Assembly: GCA_946183985.1 (NCBI GenBank)
Contig: CAMHDT010000005.1
Location: 1 to 36,113 of the forward strand
From: an uncultured Prevotella sp.
GTDB taxonomy: Bacteria; Bacteroidota; Bacteroidia; Bacteroidales; Bacteroidaceae
Direction: 5' to 3'
DNA length: 36,113 bases
Position 1 is the first letter of the stretch; each line of letters opens with the position of its first letter. Positions 14,835-24,923 of this stretch are shown here, in pieces. The notes beneath the pieces were generated by a model that saw only the letters and a list, made by a program, of their open reading frames with translations, was not told the origin of the DNA and did no database searches. Both the position numbers and the translations under genes were made by a program.

Positions 14835-17003
14835 TTACTCCTCGTCCAGCAGGATCTTCATCATCTCGACGGCGGCCTTAGCCACGGAGGTGCCGGGGCC
14901 GAAGATGGCGGCAACGCCAGCCTGATAGAGGAAGTCGTAGTCCTGAGCGGGGATGACACCGCCGGCGATGACCATAATGTCCTCACGACCGAGTTTCTTC
15001 AACTCCTCGATGAGTTGCGGGATGAGCGTCTTGTGACCAGCGGCCAATGAAGAGGCACCTACCACGTGGACGTCGTTCTCGACGGCCTCACGGGCAGCCT
15101 CGGCGGGCGTCTGGAACAGCGGGCCCATATCGACATCGAAGCCACAGTCTGCGTAGCCCGTTGCTACAACCTTTGCACCACGGTCGTGACCGTCCTGACC
15201 CATCTTTGCGATGAAGATACGTGGACGGCGACCTTCCTTCTGTGCGAACTCGTCGGTCAGTTTCTTGGCTAACTCGAAATCGCTGTCGTTCTTACTTTCT
15301 GAACTGTACACGCCTGAAATTGTTCTGATTACTGCTTTGTAACGGCCCACGATCTCTTCGCAGGCATCGGAAATCTCGCCGAGGGTGCAGCGCAACTGGG
15401 CGGCCTTGACGGCGAGGTCGAGGAGGTTGTTTTCACTCTTGCGGCCTTCGTTGAAGTCGCGGACGCAGTCGGTGATGGCCTTGAGGGCAGCCTGACAGGC
15501 GGCCTCGTCGCGGGTCGAGCGCACTTGCTTGAGGCTCTCCTCCTGCTGCTTGCGCACGGCGGTGTTGTCCACCTCGAGGATGTCGATAGGATCTTCGTGC
15601 TCCAAGCGGTACTTGTTGGTGCCGACAATGGTCTGCACGCCAGAGTCGATACGGGCCTGCGTGCGGGCAGCGGCCTCCTCGATACGCATCTTGGGCAGAC
15701 CGGTCTCGATGGCCTTGGCCATACCGCCGAGTTTCTCAATCTCCTGGATGTGCTCCCAAGCCTTGTGGACGAGTTCGTTGGTCAGGGTCTCCACGTAGTA
15801 AGAACCTGCCCACGGGTCGATCTGCTTGCAGACCTTGGTCTCGTTCTGGATATAGATCTGGGTGTTACGGGCGATACGAGCGGAGAAGTCGGTAGGCAGG
15901 GCGATGGCCTCGTCGAGGGCGTTGGTGTGGAGCGACTGGGTGTGACCCAGCACAGCGGCCATGGCCTCGATACAAGTACGGCCCACGTTGTTGAAGGGGT
16001 CCTGCTCGGTGAGCGACCAACCTGAGGTCTGCGAGTGGGTACGCAGGGCAAGCGACTTCGGGTTCTTGGCACCGAAACTCTTCACAATCTTTGCCCAGAG
16101 CAGACGGCCTGCGCGCATCTTGGCAATTTCCATGAAGTGGTTCATGCCGATGGCCCAGAAGAAACTGAGGCGCGGGGCGAAGGCATCCACGTCGATACCA
16201 GCATTGACACCCGTGCGCAGGTAGTCCATACCGTCGGCCAGCGTGTAGGCCAACTCGATGTCAGCCGTAGCACCAGCCTCCTGCATGTGGTAACCGGAGA
16301 TGGAGATGCTGTTGAACTTCGGCATCTTCTGTGAGGTGTACTCGAAGATGTCGGCGATGATCTTCATGGAGAATGCGGGCGGGTAGATGTAGGTGTTGCG
16401 CACCATGAACTCCTTCAGAATATCGTTCTGGATGGTTCCGGCCATCTCCTCCAACTGTGCTCCCTGCTCCAGACCGGCCACGATGTAGAAAGCCAGGATA
16501 GGCAGTACGGCACCGTTCATGGTCATAGAGACGGACATCTTGTTCAAGGGAATGCCAGAGAACAGTACCTTCATGTTCTCCTCGTTGCAGATGCTTACAC
16601 CAGCCTTACCGACATCACCCACCACACGTGCGTTGTCAGGGTCATAGCCACGGTGTGTAGGCAGGTCAAAGGCGACAGAAAGTCCCTTCTGGCCAGAAGC
16701 CAGGTTACGACGATAGAAAGCGTTCGACTCTTCTGCCGTAGAGAATCCGGCATACTGGCGGATGGTCCACGGGCGGAAAGGATACATCATTGAATACGGG
16801 CCGCGGAGGTAGGGCGGAATACCGGCTGCGAAGTCGAGGTGCTCCATGCCTTCGAGGTCCTCTTTCGTATAAACGGGCTGAATGTCAATCTGCTCGGGCG
16901 TACGCCAGTTAGCGCTGATGCCATTCTCCTGCTGCCACTGCTGGCCATTCTTCTGCTGAATGCCAGCGTAGATATCAATATCTTTAAAATTCTTACGTGC
17001 CAT
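14835..17003 (-). CDS. mutB: Methylmalonyl-CoA mutase, large (catalytic) subunit
   Basis: A 722-residue cytosolic, adenosylcobalamin-dependent enzyme that interconverts succinyl-CoA and (R)-methylmalonyl-CoA on the route to propionate. The N-terminal TIM barrel shows [24 protein letters not shown] and [16 protein letters not shown]. The C-terminal B12 domain carries the DxHxxG signature in [18 protein letters not shown] (about residue 600), which supplies the cobalt ligand histidine, and ends with [15 protein letters not shown]. Length is normal. It starts two bases after the mutA stop, so the two are co-translated or at least co-transcribed. No epimerase, decarboxylase or MeaB chaperone gene is in the window, and I saw no cobalamin riboswitch upstream. 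Confidence 0.97.
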   Translation of the reverse strand: MARKNFKDIDIYAGIQQKNGQQWQQENGISANWRTPEQIDIQPVYTKEDLEGMEHLDFAAGIPPYLRGPYSMMYPFRPWTIRQYAGFSTAEESNAFYRRNLASGQKGLSVAFDLPTHRGYDPDNARVVGDVGKAGVSICNEENMKVLFSGIPLNKMSVSMTMNGAVLPILAFYIVAGLEQGAQLEEMAGTIQNDILKEFMVRNTYIYPPAFSMKIIADIFEYTSQKMPKFNSISISGYHMQEAGATADIELAYTLADGMDYLRTGVNAGIDVDAFAPRLSFFWAIGMNHFMEIAKMRAGRLLWAKIVKSFGAKNPKSLALRTHSQTSGWSLTEQDPFNNVGRTCIEAMAAVLGHTQSLHTNALDEAIALPTDFSARIARNTQIYIQNETKVCKQIDPWAGSYYVETLTNELVHKAWEHIQEIEKLGGMAKAIETGLPKMRIEEAAARTQARIDSGVQTIVGTNKYRLEHEDPIDILEVDNTAVRKQQEESLKQVRSTRDEAACQAALKAITDCVRDFNEGRKSENNLLDLAVKAAQLRCTLGEISDACEEIVGRYKAVIRTISGVYSSESKNDSDFELAKKLTDEFAQKEGRRPRIFIAKMGQDGHDRGAKVVATGYADCGFDVDMGPLFQTPAEAAREAVENDVHVVGASSLAAGHKTLIPQLIEELKKLGREDIMVIAGGVIPAQDYDFLYQAGVAAIFGPGTSVAKAAVEMMKILLDEE

Positions 17004-17005
17004 AA

Positions 17006-18865
17006 TTAGATTCCGAGTTTAGCATTGTACGCACGGAGCGTTTCGAGCTGGTTAGACTTAACATGAATGAAGTTCTCAATACCGGCAGCCTTGAGGTCTT
17101 CCGAGCAAGCGGGAGCACCAGCCACGACGAACATGGCGCGGCCGTTGAGATACTGGAAGGCGGGAATGGCATATTCGGCGTACTCATCGTCGCTTGAGCA
17201 GATGACCACGATGTCGGCCTTGGCCTCGAGGGCTGCATCAACACCTTCCTCCACGGTCTTGAAGCCGAGGTTGTCCATGACCTTGTAGCCAGCAGCGGCA
17301 AGGAAGTTGCACGAGAACTGTGCACGGGCCTGTCGCATGGCAAGGTTGCCGATGGTGAGCATAAAGGCGATAGGTTGCTTCTGAGCCTTCTCCGTAGAGA
17401 GGCGCAGGGTCTCGAACTCAGAGGCGAGACGCTCGGTGTTGAGAGTGGGCAGGTCGCCGGTTTCGTGTGTTGCTGTGGCACAGCAACATGCTGAACTGCA
17501 GGGCTGCTTTCCGTCGCTGGTCTCGGTGAAGTTGGGGAACTGGTTGGTGCCCAGAATGAACTCCTTGCGAGTAGCGGCAGCAGCGTGACGCTTGCTGTTG
17601 GAAGTGTTCACGGCATTGGTGATGTTGCCCTTCAGAGCCTCTGCCAGGAAACCACCGGCCTCCTCGATAGCGAGGAACAACTTCCAGCCTTCCTGTGCAA
17701 TGGCATCGGTGAGGTGCTCGATGGTGTATGAGCCGCCCGAAACATCGACCAACTTGTCGAAATGGGACTCCTCCTTCAGCAGCAACTGCTGGTTGCGGGC
17801 AATACGCTCAGCAAACTCCGTAGGCTGCTCATAGGGCTTGTCAAACGGAGTGACGATGATGGAGTCGACATTGGCAATGGCAGCCGACATCGTCTCTGTT
17901 TGTGAACGGAGCAGGTTGACATAAGAGTCGAACAGTGTCTGGTTGTACTCTGATGTGATAGCGCAGACATGCATCTGGCAAGCGCAATCGCACTTGGGCT
18001 CGTATTGCTTCACAATCTGGGCCCATAGCATACGGGCGGCACGGAACTTGGCAATCTCCATGAAATAGTTCTCGCTGACACCCATGTTGAACTTAATGCG
18101 CTTGGCTGCCTCGGTGGCGTCGACGCCAGCCTCGGTCAGGATGTTCATATACTCAGCGCCCCAGGCCAGGGCATAGCCCAGTTCCTGATAGATGTAGGCA
18201 CCTGCATTGTTCAGTGCTACGCTGTTTATGTTGATGCACTTGTAGCCGGGTAGTTCCTTCAGAGCCTCGATGAGCGACTTTGCTTCTGCGAGCACGGGCG
18301 TTACATCCTTTCCCTTCTTCAGAATCTTCTCGATGGGATCGAAATTAATGCTGCCCTTCAGTTCGGCAAGGGGATAGCCTTTTTCCTTGAAGTATGCCAC
18401 CAGAATCTCGGCCAGTTCCACGCAGTGGCGCTGACAGGTGTTGAAGTTCAACTCCACGTATTGCGGTAGGATGCCGTCGAGCAGTGTGGCGATGAGTTCT
18501 TTGCTAAGGTTCTTGCCGGGAATCTTGAACCCCAGTGAGTCGACGCCCTTGTTCAGGATGTCGAGTGCCTTCTTGTTGGCCTCGGCTGCGTCTTCCACCT
18601 TAATGTCTTGGCGGACAAACCACAGGTTGTTGTCTTTCTTGTTGCCACGGACAAACGGAAACTCGCCGGGCAGCGAGTCAACAGCCTTTAGGTTAGCCAG
18701 GTCTTCGCGGCGATAGAAGGGCTGTACGTTGAAACCTTCATTCGTTCTCCACACGAGCCTTTTCTGGAAGTCGGCCCCTTTCAGGTCCACCTCAATCTTG
18801 TCCAGCCACTCCTGTGTGGTGGGCGCAGTAAACTCGGTGAAGAGTTTTTCTTTGTTGTTTGACAT
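17006..18865 (-). CDS. mutA: Methylmalonyl-CoA mutase, small subunit
   Basis: A 619-residue partner of MutB in the heterodimer. It is related in fold but not catalytic. The start at 18865 ([12 protein letters not shown]) is preferred to a frame opening 42 bases upstream in the leader. The TIM-barrel part includes [12 protein letters not shown] and WRTNEGF, and the C-terminal half has the B12-type Rossmann domain ([21 protein letters not shown]) without the DxHxxG ligand. Around residues 452-466 the linker between the domains contains a cysteine cluster ([14 protein letters not shown]), which I do not recall from the family. The promoter lies about 50 bases upstream. Confidence 0.95.
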   Translation of the reverse strand: MSNNKEKLFTEFTAPTTQEWLDKIEVDLKGADFQKRLVWRTNEGFNVQPFYRREDLANLKAVDSLPGEFPFVRGNKKDNNLWFVRQDIKVEDAAEANKKALDILNKGVDSLGFKIPGKNLSKELIATLLDGILPQYVELNFNTCQRHCVELAEILVAYFKEKGYPLAELKGSINFDPIEKILKKGKDVTPVLAEAKSLIEALKELPGYKCININSVALNNAGAYIYQELGYALAWGAEYMNILTEAGVDATEAAKRIKFNMGVSENYFMEIAKFRAARMLWAQIVKQYEPKCDCACQMHVCAITSEYNQTLFDSYVNLLRSQTETMSAAIANVDSIIVTPFDKPYEQPTEFAERIARNQQLLLKEESHFDKLVDVSGGSYTIEHLTDAIAQEGWKLFLAIEEAGGFLAEALKGNITNAVNTSNSKRHAAAATRKEFILGTNQFPNFTETSDGKQPCSSACCCATATHETGDLPTLNTERLASEFETLRLSTEKAQKQPIAFMLTIGNLAMRQARAQFSCNFLAAAGYKVMDNLGFKTVEEGVDAALEAKADIVVICSSDDEYAEYAIPAFQYLNGRAMFVVAGAPACSEDLKAAGIENFIHVKSNQLETLRAYNAKLGI

Positions 18866-18911
18866 AGTTTTGAATTTTGTAGTATTATATAAGTTTTCTT
18901 GTTCCAAAGGG

Positions 18912-18939
18912 CAAAGGTACGAAATAATTATGAACCAAA
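18912..18939 (-). promoter_or_regulatory. Promoter of mutAB
   Basis: Minus strand: TTTG (18939-18936), 16 bases, TACCTTTG (18919-18912). The -7 box is perfect; the spacer is two to four bases short of the others here. The predicted start, near 18905, gives a leader of about 40 bases. The 136-base gap to uvrA holds nothing else clear, and no terminator for uvrA was seen. Confidence 0.6.
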
Positions 18940-19001
18940 GGTTGCGAATACCGTTAAAAGATAATAATCGTGAGCAATTATGCGTTCGGGTCTACCGCTT
19001 T

Positions 19002-21911
19002 TTATGAAAAAGAATGGTTTTCATGCATCTCTTTCAACTCTTCTTTCAGGAAATGCGGTGTGTAGCCCACATGACTGTCGGCCACCTGCTCAGGCGTGCC
19101 TTCGCTGAGGATGGTGCCACCTCGTTGTCCGCCTTCCAGTCCCATGTCGATGATATGGTCGGCCAGTTTGATGACATCCAGGTTGTGCTCAATGATGATG
19201 ACGGTGTTACCTCTGTCTACCAGCATTTGCAGCACCTGCATCAGGATGCGAATGTCTTCGAAGTGCAGGCCCGTGGTGGGCTCGTCGAGAATGTACAGGG
19301 TCTTTCCCGTGTCACGTTTCGACAGTTCGGCAGCCAGTTTCACGCGCTGGCTCTCACCGCCAGAGAGGGTGGTGGAGGGCTGTCCCAGTTTGATATAGCC
19401 CAGTCCCACGTCCTGTATGGTCTTAATCTTCCGCAGGATGTCGGGGATGTTCTCGAAAAACTCCACTGCTTGGTTGATGGTCATGTCGAGCACATCGGCT
19501 ATCGACTTGCCTTTGTAGCGCACCTCTAATGTCTCTCTGTTGTATCGTTTTCCATGGCATTCCTCGCAAGGCACCTGTATGTCAGGCAGGAAATTCATCT
19601 CAATGGTCTTATAGCCGTTGCCGCCGCAGGTTTCGCATCTTCCGCCCTTTACGTTGAACGAGAACCGTCCGGGCTTGTAGCCGCGGATCTTTGCTTCGGG
19701 CAGGCCCACGAACAATGACCGTATGTCGGAAAAAACACCTGTATAGGTGGCTGGATTCGAGCGCGGCGTGCGTCCCAGTGGCGACTGGTCAACATTCACA
19801 ACCTTATCTATATATTGCATGCCGTCGATAGAGTCATAGGGCATGGGCTGTTTCATCGACCTGTAGAAGTGCTGGCTGAGGATGGGCTGCAGCGTCTCGT
19901 TGATGAGCGTAGATTTCCCGCTGCCGCTGACGCCAGTCACGACAATAAGTTTCCCCAAGGGGAAGGATACGTCGATGTTTTTCAGATTGTTGCCCTTCGC
20001 ACCATGTATGACGATAGCCTTACCATTGCCTTCGCGGCGTTTCTGTGGAATGTCTATTCTTTGTGTGCCGTTCAGATAGTCGGCTGTCATGGTGTGCTGC
20101 CTGAGCATTTCCTGCGGTGTGCCTTGGAACACTACTTCGCCTCCTTTGCGTCCAGCCTGCGGGCCAATGTCGACGATATAGTCGGCCGCCAGCATCATGT
20201 CTTTGTCGTGCTCCACCACAATGACCGTGTTTCCCAGGTCGCGCAACTCCTTGAGCGAGCGTATGAGTCGCTCGTTGTCGCGCTGGTGCAGACCAATCGA
20301 CGGCTCGTCGAGGATATACAGCACGTTGACCAGTTGCGAGCCTATCTGCGTAGCCAGCCTGATGCGCTGACTCTCACCGCCCGACAGCGATGCGGCAGGA
20401 CGGTTGAGTGCCAGATAGTCAAGTCCTACTTCCAGCAGGAAGTCAAGGCGGGTGCGTATCTCCTTGATGATCTCCGTTGCAATCAGCCGTTGCTGCTTGT
20501 CCAGATGTCCGTCCAGTTCGTCGATCCATTCGCGCAGAGCCGAGATGTCCATTGTTGCGAGTTCAGCAATGTTCTTGTCCCATATCTTGTACGACAGGGC
20601 CTCGCGGTTGAGTCGTTGTCCGTGGCATTCCGGACATTCGCAGACCGCCATGAACTGGTCGGCCCATTTCTGTGCGCTGGCGCTGTCGTCGCTTTCGATG
20701 GCGTCGCGCAGATATTTGACGATGCCGTCGAAGGCCACGAAATAGTCACTCGAAGTGTGGACGAGGTCCTTGTCAATGCGAACGTTGTCTACCGAACCAT
20801 AGAGAACCTCGCTCATGGCTTCGTCCGACAAGTCTCTGACAGGCGTCTTGATGTCGAAGCCGAACTTATTCAATACAGCGTCTATCTGCCAGAAAATCAG
20901 TTGGTTCTTGTATTTGCCTAAAGGAACGATGGCGCCGTCGTGGATGCTCAGATCTTTCTGTGGAATGATCTTGTCAATGTCAATCTCGTTAATGACGCCC
21001 AGACCCTTGCATCGCTGGCAGGCTCCCTGTGGCGAGTTGAACGAGAAGTTATTTGGTGCTGGGTCGCTGTAGGCAATGCCCGTGGTGGGACACATGAGGC
21101 GTTGTGAGAAATACTTGACCTCCCCCTTGCCCCCTCCCAAGGAGGGGGAATTGGTTACGTCAAGTATCATAATCAGACCTTCGCCCTGCTTCATGGCCAG
21201 TTGCACAGATTTCTTCAGCCGTTCCTCAGGCATTTGAGTCACCCCTCCTTTGGAGGGGGCTAGGGGGAGGCTTAACTTGTCTATCACCACCTCAATGTCG
21301 TGGTTCTTATAGCGGTCTACCTTCATGCCGCGCTCAATCTCCACCAGTTCGCCGTCAACGCGCATGGTGAGATAGCCCTTGCGCCGCATGGCTTCGAACA
21401 ACTCGCGGTAGTGGCCCTTCCTGCTTCGCACTAGTGGTGCCAGAATATAGATGCGTCTGCCGGGATAGTCGTGCTGAATCATCTCCAGCACCTTCTCCTC
21501 AGTATATTTCACCATCGGCTCGCCCGTAGCATAACTATAGGCCTTGCCTGCACGGGCATAGAGCAGGCGCAGGTAGTCGTAAATCTCGGTGGTGGTGCCC
21601 ACCGTTGAGCGCGGATTCTTGTTGGTGGTCTTCTGTTCGATGCTGATGACGGGCGACAGGCCGCTGATCTTGTCTACATCAGGCCGTTCCATGCCGCCCA
21701 GGAAGTTGCGGGCATAGGCCGAGAATGTCTCTATATAGCGTCGCTGTCCTTCGGCAAAGATGGTGTCGAAGGCCAGCGATGACTTTCCCGAGCCGCTGAG
21801 CCCGGTAATCACGGTGAGCGACTGGCGAGGAATCTCTACATCAATGTTCTTCAGGTTGTGAACACGCGCCCCGTAAACGCATATTTTCTTCTCGCTGTTA
21901 TTAGTTGCCAC
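19002..21911 (-). CDS. uvrA: Excinuclease ABC subunit A (UvrA)
   Basis: A 969-residue DNA damage sensor of nucleotide excision repair; its ATPase loads UvrB onto lesions. There are two ABC modules, with Walker [10 protein letters not shown] and GVSGSGKST, two LSGGESQR signatures and [16 protein letters not shown] Walker B regions. Zinc-binding cysteines occur in CPECHGQR and in CETCGGNG...CEECHGKR. The start codon is GTG, overlapping the stop region of the upstream gene by 11 bases, which suggests translational coupling. It is longer than the usual 940-950 residues because two palindromic DNA elements add [12 protein letters not shown] (about 213-224) and [11 protein letters not shown] (about 254-264) within the region before the CPTTG segment. 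Confidence 0.97.
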   Translation of the reverse strand: MATNNSEKKICVYGARVHNLKNIDVEIPRQSLTVITGLSGSGKSSLAFDTIFAEGQRRYIETFSAYARNFLGGMERPDVDKISGLSPVISIEQKTTNKNPRSTVGTTTEIYDYLRLLYARAGKAYSYATGEPMVKYTEEKVLEMIQHDYPGRRIYILAPLVRSRKGHYRELFEAMRRKGYLTMRVDGELVEIERGMKVDRYKNHDIEVVIDKLSLPLAPSKGGVTQMPEERLKKSVQLAMKQGEGLIMILDVTNSPSLGGGKGEVKYFSQRLMCPTTGIAYSDPAPNNFSFNSPQGACQRCKGLGVINEIDIDKIIPQKDLSIHDGAIVPLGKYKNQLIFWQIDAVLNKFGFDIKTPVRDLSDEAMSEVLYGSVDNVRIDKDLVHTSSDYFVAFDGIVKYLRDAIESDDSASAQKWADQFMAVCECPECHGQRLNREALSYKIWDKNIAELATMDISALREWIDELDGHLDKQQRLIATEIIKEIRTRLDFLLEVGLDYLALNRPAASLSGGESQRIRLATQIGSQLVNVLYILDEPSIGLHQRDNERLIRSLKELRDLGNTVIVVEHDKDMMLAADYIVDIGPQAGRKGGEVVFQGTPQEMLRQHTMTADYLNGTQRIDIPQKRREGNGKAIVIHGAKGNNLKNIDVSFPLGKLIVVTGVSGSGKSTLINETLQPILSQHFYRSMKQPMPYDSIDGMQYIDKVVNVDQSPLGRTPRSNPATYTGVFSDIRSLFVGLPEAKIRGYKPGRFSFNVKGGRCETCGGNGYKTIEMNFLPDIQVPCEECHGKRYNRETLEVRYKGKSIADVLDMTINQAVEFFENIPDILRKIKTIQDVGLGYIKLGQPSTTLSGGESQRVKLAAELSKRDTGKTLYILDEPTTGLHFEDIRILMQVLQMLVDRGNTVIIIEHNLDVIKLADHIIDMGLEGGQRGGTILSEGTPEQVADSHVGYTPHFLKEELKEMHENHSFS
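21119..21152 (+). repeat. Palindromic element 1 inside uvrA
   Basis: The element begins CCTCCCCCTTGCCCCCTCCC and ends with AAGGAGGGGG and AATT. CCCCCTCC pairs with GGAGGGGG. It is an inverted copy of element 2 and codes in frame for [14 protein letters not shown] in UvrA. Confidence 0.8.
21241..21270 (-). repeat. Palindromic element 2 inside uvrA
   Basis: Read on the minus strand, it begins CCTCCCCCTAGCCCCCTCC and continues AAAGGAGGGGT. It matches element 1 at nearly every base but lies in the opposite orientation 90 bases away. It codes in frame for [12 protein letters not shown]. Confidence 0.8.
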
Positions 21912-22599
21912 TGGTGGTTCCTCCGCTTGTATAGTTTCTTAGAAGGTTCACATCCTTTCTTATGTTATACTCTTTCCCGTCGGCTCCCTTCGCCTTCACC
22001 AGCACGAAGTATACGCCGTCCTTCACATCATGGCCCTTATAGGTGCCGTCCCATCCACTAGCAGGGTCGTTCCACTCATAGAGTTTCTGCCCCCAGCGGT
22101 TGATGATGATGGCATGGAACTTCACGATGCTCCTGTAGCCCTCCTTGGCCTGATATTTATCGTTGATGCCATCGCCGTTGGGCGAGAAAGCGTTAGGAAA
22201 CTCCAGATAACTGTCGGGGATGGTCACCGTCAGTGTCACCGAGTCCAGTTCAGCACCATCCTGCTCCAGTCTGGTTTTCAGCACGATGTCGTAGGTGCCC
22301 GACCGCTCGAACGTATATTCCGTCTCCTCCTCGTAGCGCACGAAAAGGTTGATGGTGCCTTTCTTGTAGTCTTGTTTTCTGAAGTGCCATTCATACGACG
22401 GCGAGTAGCCTTCCATGTTTTCTGGGTTGGCCTTGAAGGTCACCTGCAGGGGTGCCTTCCCGTCCTTAATGTCCACGGAATCGCGCATCACTCCCTCCGC
22501 ATCAAGGAAATAGGCTTTTGGATGTACCGACTGCCCATATATCGTGAGTGGCAGCATGGTGACTGCCATCAGCGCCAATAATATCAGTTTCTTTTTCAT
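21901..22599 (-). CDS. Secreted protein with a gliding-motility-type (T9SS type B) C-terminal domain
   Basis: 232 residues from the ATG at 22599, with a signal peptide ending near IYGQS. The middle is a PKD-like beta sandwich (PLQVTFKANPEN, YEWHFRKQD, ERSGTYDIVLKT). The C-terminal 85 residues match the CHU_C/type-B sorting domain: FPNAFSPNGDGINDKY, INRWGQKLYEW, GWDGTYKGHDVKDGVYFVLVKA (by its ends GWDGTYKG and VYFVLV) and a last strand IRKDVNLLR. Type-B domains direct export through the T9SS and remain soluble or bind partners. The cargo part is very small, so the protein is mostly sorting domain. It overlaps uvrA by 11 bases and probably shares its transcript. Confidence 0.85.
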   Translation of the reverse strand: MKKKLILLALMAVTMLPLTIYGQSVHPKAYFLDAEGVMRDSVDIKDGKAPLQVTFKANPENMEGYSPSYEWHFRKQDYKKGTINLFVRYEEETEYTFERSGTYDIVLKTRLEQDGAELDSVTLTVTIPDSYLEFPNAFSPNGDGINDKYQAKEGYRSIVKFHAIIINRWGQKLYEWNDPASGWDGTYKGHDVKDGVYFVLVKAKGADGKEYNIRKDVNLLRNYTSGGTTSGN

Positions 22600-22618
22600 C
22601 TTATCTGTATTTAGAGTG

Positions 22619-22650
22619 CAAAGATATGAAATGTTTTCTATCCTGCCAAA
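22619..22650 (-). promoter_or_regulatory. Promoter of the type-B cargo gene and uvrA
   Basis: Minus strand: TTTG (22650-22647), 20 bases, TATCTTTG (22626-22619). The predicted start, near 22612, gives a leader of about 13 bases. It would drive both the cargo gene and uvrA. Confidence 0.65.
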
Positions 22651-22776
22651 CAAATCTGCCGTTTTTATCGGTGCCCTGTACTGAGATGACTTACCAAAAT
22701 AAGTATTTTCAGGAATAAAATAGTGGTCGTTTTTAAAAAAAACAGCGTGTAGCGCGTGCTATTCACAATTTTTTCG

Positions 22777-22784
22777 TACTTTTG
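22777..22784 (+). promoter_or_regulatory. -7 box (TACTTTTG) of the LysM gene
   Basis: TACTTTTG fits TAnnTTTG and lies 10 bases before the ATG at 22795, so the leader is only a few bases. No TTTG is present at -33. It is divergent from the promoter at 22619-22650. Confidence 0.45.
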
Positions 22785-22794
22785 TAGGCGAAAA

Positions 22795-24165
22795 ATGAAA
22801 AACGGTGTTATGAAACGATTATCCAGATATGTTTGGCTGCTGGCCTTTCTCTTTGTTGCCATGGGCGTTGCTGCCCAGCAACTCACGGTGAGCCACAAGG
22901 TGAAGAAGAAGGAAACTATCTATGGCATAGCCCGTGACTATGGCATCACGATAGAGCAACTCATGCAGGCGAATCCGGGAATGGAGAGTCCTGACTATCA
23001 GTTGAAGAAAGGGACGATTATACAGATTCCTGTCATTGCATCGGGGCCGCAGGCCGATGCGGGCAGCGTGGCTCCTGTCACGTCCTCAGGCACTGCCGAT
23101 GATGTGCGCAGCAGGAGCATCCGTTTGGGTGTGATGCTGCCGCTGCACCAGAGCAATAACGACGGCAAGCGCATGGTGGAATACTATCGTGGCGTGCTGA
23201 TGGCATGCGACAGCGTGAAGAAGGAGGGCATCTCTGTGGATGTGTATGCCTGGAATCTCCCTGAGAACGGCAATGTGAAGGCACTGCTCGACCTGCCAGA
23301 GGCCAGGAACTGCGATATGGTGATAGGACCGTTCTATTCTAAGTATATGTCGGTGATGTCGGCGTTTGCCGATGATCATGATGTGCTGCTGGTGGTGCCG
23401 TTCTCCATCCATGCGCCGGAGGTGTATTCCAACAGAAACATCTTCCAGATATACCAGACCCCCAACGACCTGACAGAGAGTACAGCACGCCGCTGTGCGG
23501 AGTGGTTCAAAGACAGTCATATGATTGTTGTGGACTGTGCCGACTCCACGAGCACCAAGGGGGCTTTTACCGCCATGCTCCGTCGCCAGTTGGAGGTGGC
23601 CGACCGCCGCTATAGCCTGACAAGCCTCAAGTCGTCGGATGCTAATTTTGCCGCTGCCTTTGTGAAAGACCAGCCTAACGTGGTGGTGCTGAATTCGGCT
23701 CGCTCACGCGACCTGCTGGCTGCCTTCGGCCGTCTCAGTGCCATCAAGGCCAGTCAGCCGGAGGTGCAGATTTCTATGTTCGGCTATACCGAGTGGCTGG
23801 CCTATGCACAGCAGCAGGCTGGCAATTTCCATAAGTACGGGGTCTATGTGCCATCGCCGTTCTATACAAACCTGTTGTCGCCTCAGACAGAGGCTTTCCA
23901 GCGCAGATACAGGGCCTGCTTCCGTCAGGAGATGCTGCCGAGCCTGCCCCGTTTTGCCTTGTCGGGCTTTGACCATGCCCTGTTCTTCCTTCGTGGCCTG
24001 CATAAGTATGGCAAGGCTTTCGACGGTGCCGGGGGCCGTTTTGGCTATCAGCCCATCCAGACACCGTTGAAGTTCGAGCGTGTGGGCAACGGCGGTTTGC
24101 AGAACCGGTCGTACATGTTCATTCATTATAAGCCCGATCATACTATAGAAACAATTAACTATTGA
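22795..24165 (+). CDS. LysM domain joined to a PBP1-like (type 1 periplasmic binding) domain
   Basis: 456 residues from the ATG at 22795 (MKNGVMKRLS); the ATG at 22810 is an alternative. The signal peptide ends near GVAAQ. LysM occupies about residues 28-80 (SHKVKKKETIYGIARDYGIT, LMQANPGM, LKKGTIIQIPV) and should bind peptidoglycan. From about 100 onward is a type 1 periplasmic-binding fold (IRLGVMLPLHQSNNDGKR, CDMVIGPFYSKYMSVMSAFA, NIFQIYQTPNDLTE), like branched-chain amino-acid receptors and LpoA. Having both suggests a cell-wall-anchored sensor or regulator rather than a transporter subunit, since no permease is adjacent. That role is inference. It is followed by a PorT-family barrel. Confidence 0.8.
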   Translation: MKNGVMKRLSRYVWLLAFLFVAMGVAAQQLTVSHKVKKKETIYGIARDYGITIEQLMQANPGMESPDYQLKKGTIIQIPVIASGPQADAGSVAPVTSSGTADDVRSRSIRLGVMLPLHQSNNDGKRMVEYYRGVLMACDSVKKEGISVDVYAWNLPENGNVKALLDLPEARNCDMVIGPFYSKYMSVMSAFADDHDVLLVVPFSIHAPEVYSNRNIFQIYQTPNDLTESTARRCAEWFKDSHMIVVDCADSTSTKGAFTAMLRRQLEVADRRYSLTSLKSSDANFAAAFVKDQPNVVVLNSARSRDLLAAFGRLSAIKASQPEVQISMFGYTEWLAYAQQQAGNFHKYGVYVPSPFYTNLLSPQTEAFQRRYRACFRQEMLPSLPRFALSGFDHALFFLRGLHKYGKAFDGAGGRFGYQPIQTPLKFERVGNGGLQNRSYMFIHYKPDHTIETINY

Positions 24166-24228
24166 ATGTTGAAATTCGAATGTTGAGGCTGTTAGCAATA
24201 CTTATCACTTATCACTTATCGCTTATCG
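24164..24228 (+). repeat. Heptanucleotide repeats across a gene junction
   Basis: GAATGTT-GAAATTC-GAATGTT (24164-24184) runs through the stop of the LysM gene and the start codon of the next gene. CTTATCA-CTTATCA-CTTATCG-CTTATCG (24201-24228) then lies in the signal-peptide codons. Both have a 7-base period, so a gain or loss of one unit inside the coding part shifts the frame. Confidence 0.7.
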
Positions 24229-24920
24229 CTGTTTCGGCTCAGGTGGGCGATCACCGCAGCGATTTTGCCGTGGGCCTGAGCGGTGGCTATATGCTGAGCA
24301 GCGTGGGCTTCACGCCCCGTGTGCCACAGAACCAGCATACGGGCATGACGGGTGGCATCAGCATGCGCTACACTTCGGAAAAATACTTCAATAGCATCTG
24401 TGCCATCGTTGCTGAATTGAACTATGCACAGATTGGATGGAAGGAGAAAATAACCACGATGGAGGACGAACCGCTCATCAACTCGGTGACGGGACTGGCA
24501 GAAGCCTATCAGCGCGACTTGAACTATCTGCAGGTGCCTGTGATGGCACGCATGGGGTGGGGGCGTGAGCGCAAGGGTGTGCAGTTCTTTGTGCAGGCAG
24601 GCCCGCAGATAGGCGTGATGCTCAGTGAGAATACCGTGAAGAATTATGATGTGAGCGAGCGCGTGCAAGGGGCTCAGGCACAGGACAGCATGAGCGTTGA
24701 GCATAAGTTCGACTATGGTATTGCGGGCGGACTTGGTCTGGAATTCTCGCATCCCAAGGTAGGGCATTTCATTCTCGAGGGCCGCTACTATTACGGTCTG
24801 GGCGACATCTATGGCAACTCGAAGCGCGACTTCTTTGCCCGCTCCAACTTCCAGAACGTGACGGTGAAACTGACTTACCTCTTTGATATACAAAAGACTA
24901 AAAACTATAAAATAAAATAA
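24180..24920 (+). CDS. PorT-family outer-membrane beta-barrel protein
   Basis: 246 residues. The ATG at 24180 is chosen over an upstream TTG because it gives a proper signal peptide (MLRLLAILITYHLSLIAVSAQ). The mature part alternates as an outer-membrane barrel of the PF13568/PorT type: DFAVGLSGGYMLSSVGF, GGISMRYTS, AIVAELNYAQIGWKEK, LNYLQVPVMARMGWG, FFVQAGPQIGVML, YGIAGGLGLEF, GHFILEGRYYYGLGDIY, FQNVTVKLTYLFD. The final aromatic strand is typical. Whether it acts in T9SS, as PorT itself does, cannot be told, because the family is large. Four CTTATCR heptads encode part of the signal peptide. Confidence 0.8.
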   Translation: MLRLLAILITYHLSLIAVSAQVGDHRSDFAVGLSGGYMLSSVGFTPRVPQNQHTGMTGGISMRYTSEKYFNSICAIVAELNYAQIGWKEKITTMEDEPLINSVTGLAEAYQRDLNYLQVPVMARMGWGRERKGVQFFVQAGPQIGVMLSENTVKNYDVSERVQGAQAQDSMSVEHKFDYGIAGGLGLEFSHPKVGHFILEGRYYYGLGDIYGNSKRDFFARSNFQNVTVKLTYLFDIQKTKNYKIK

Positions 24921-24923
24921 GTT

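Noticed and set aside
14659-14925. Open frame with an 11-residue repeat (VAGSSRLSCSM) over the tandem repeats
   Set aside because: It overlaps the end of mutB on the other strand and has no promoter or start context; the repeat is better explained as REP-type DNA.
18866-19001. A cobalamin riboswitch before mutAB
   Set aside because: The leader is only about 40 bases and lacks the B12-box pattern.
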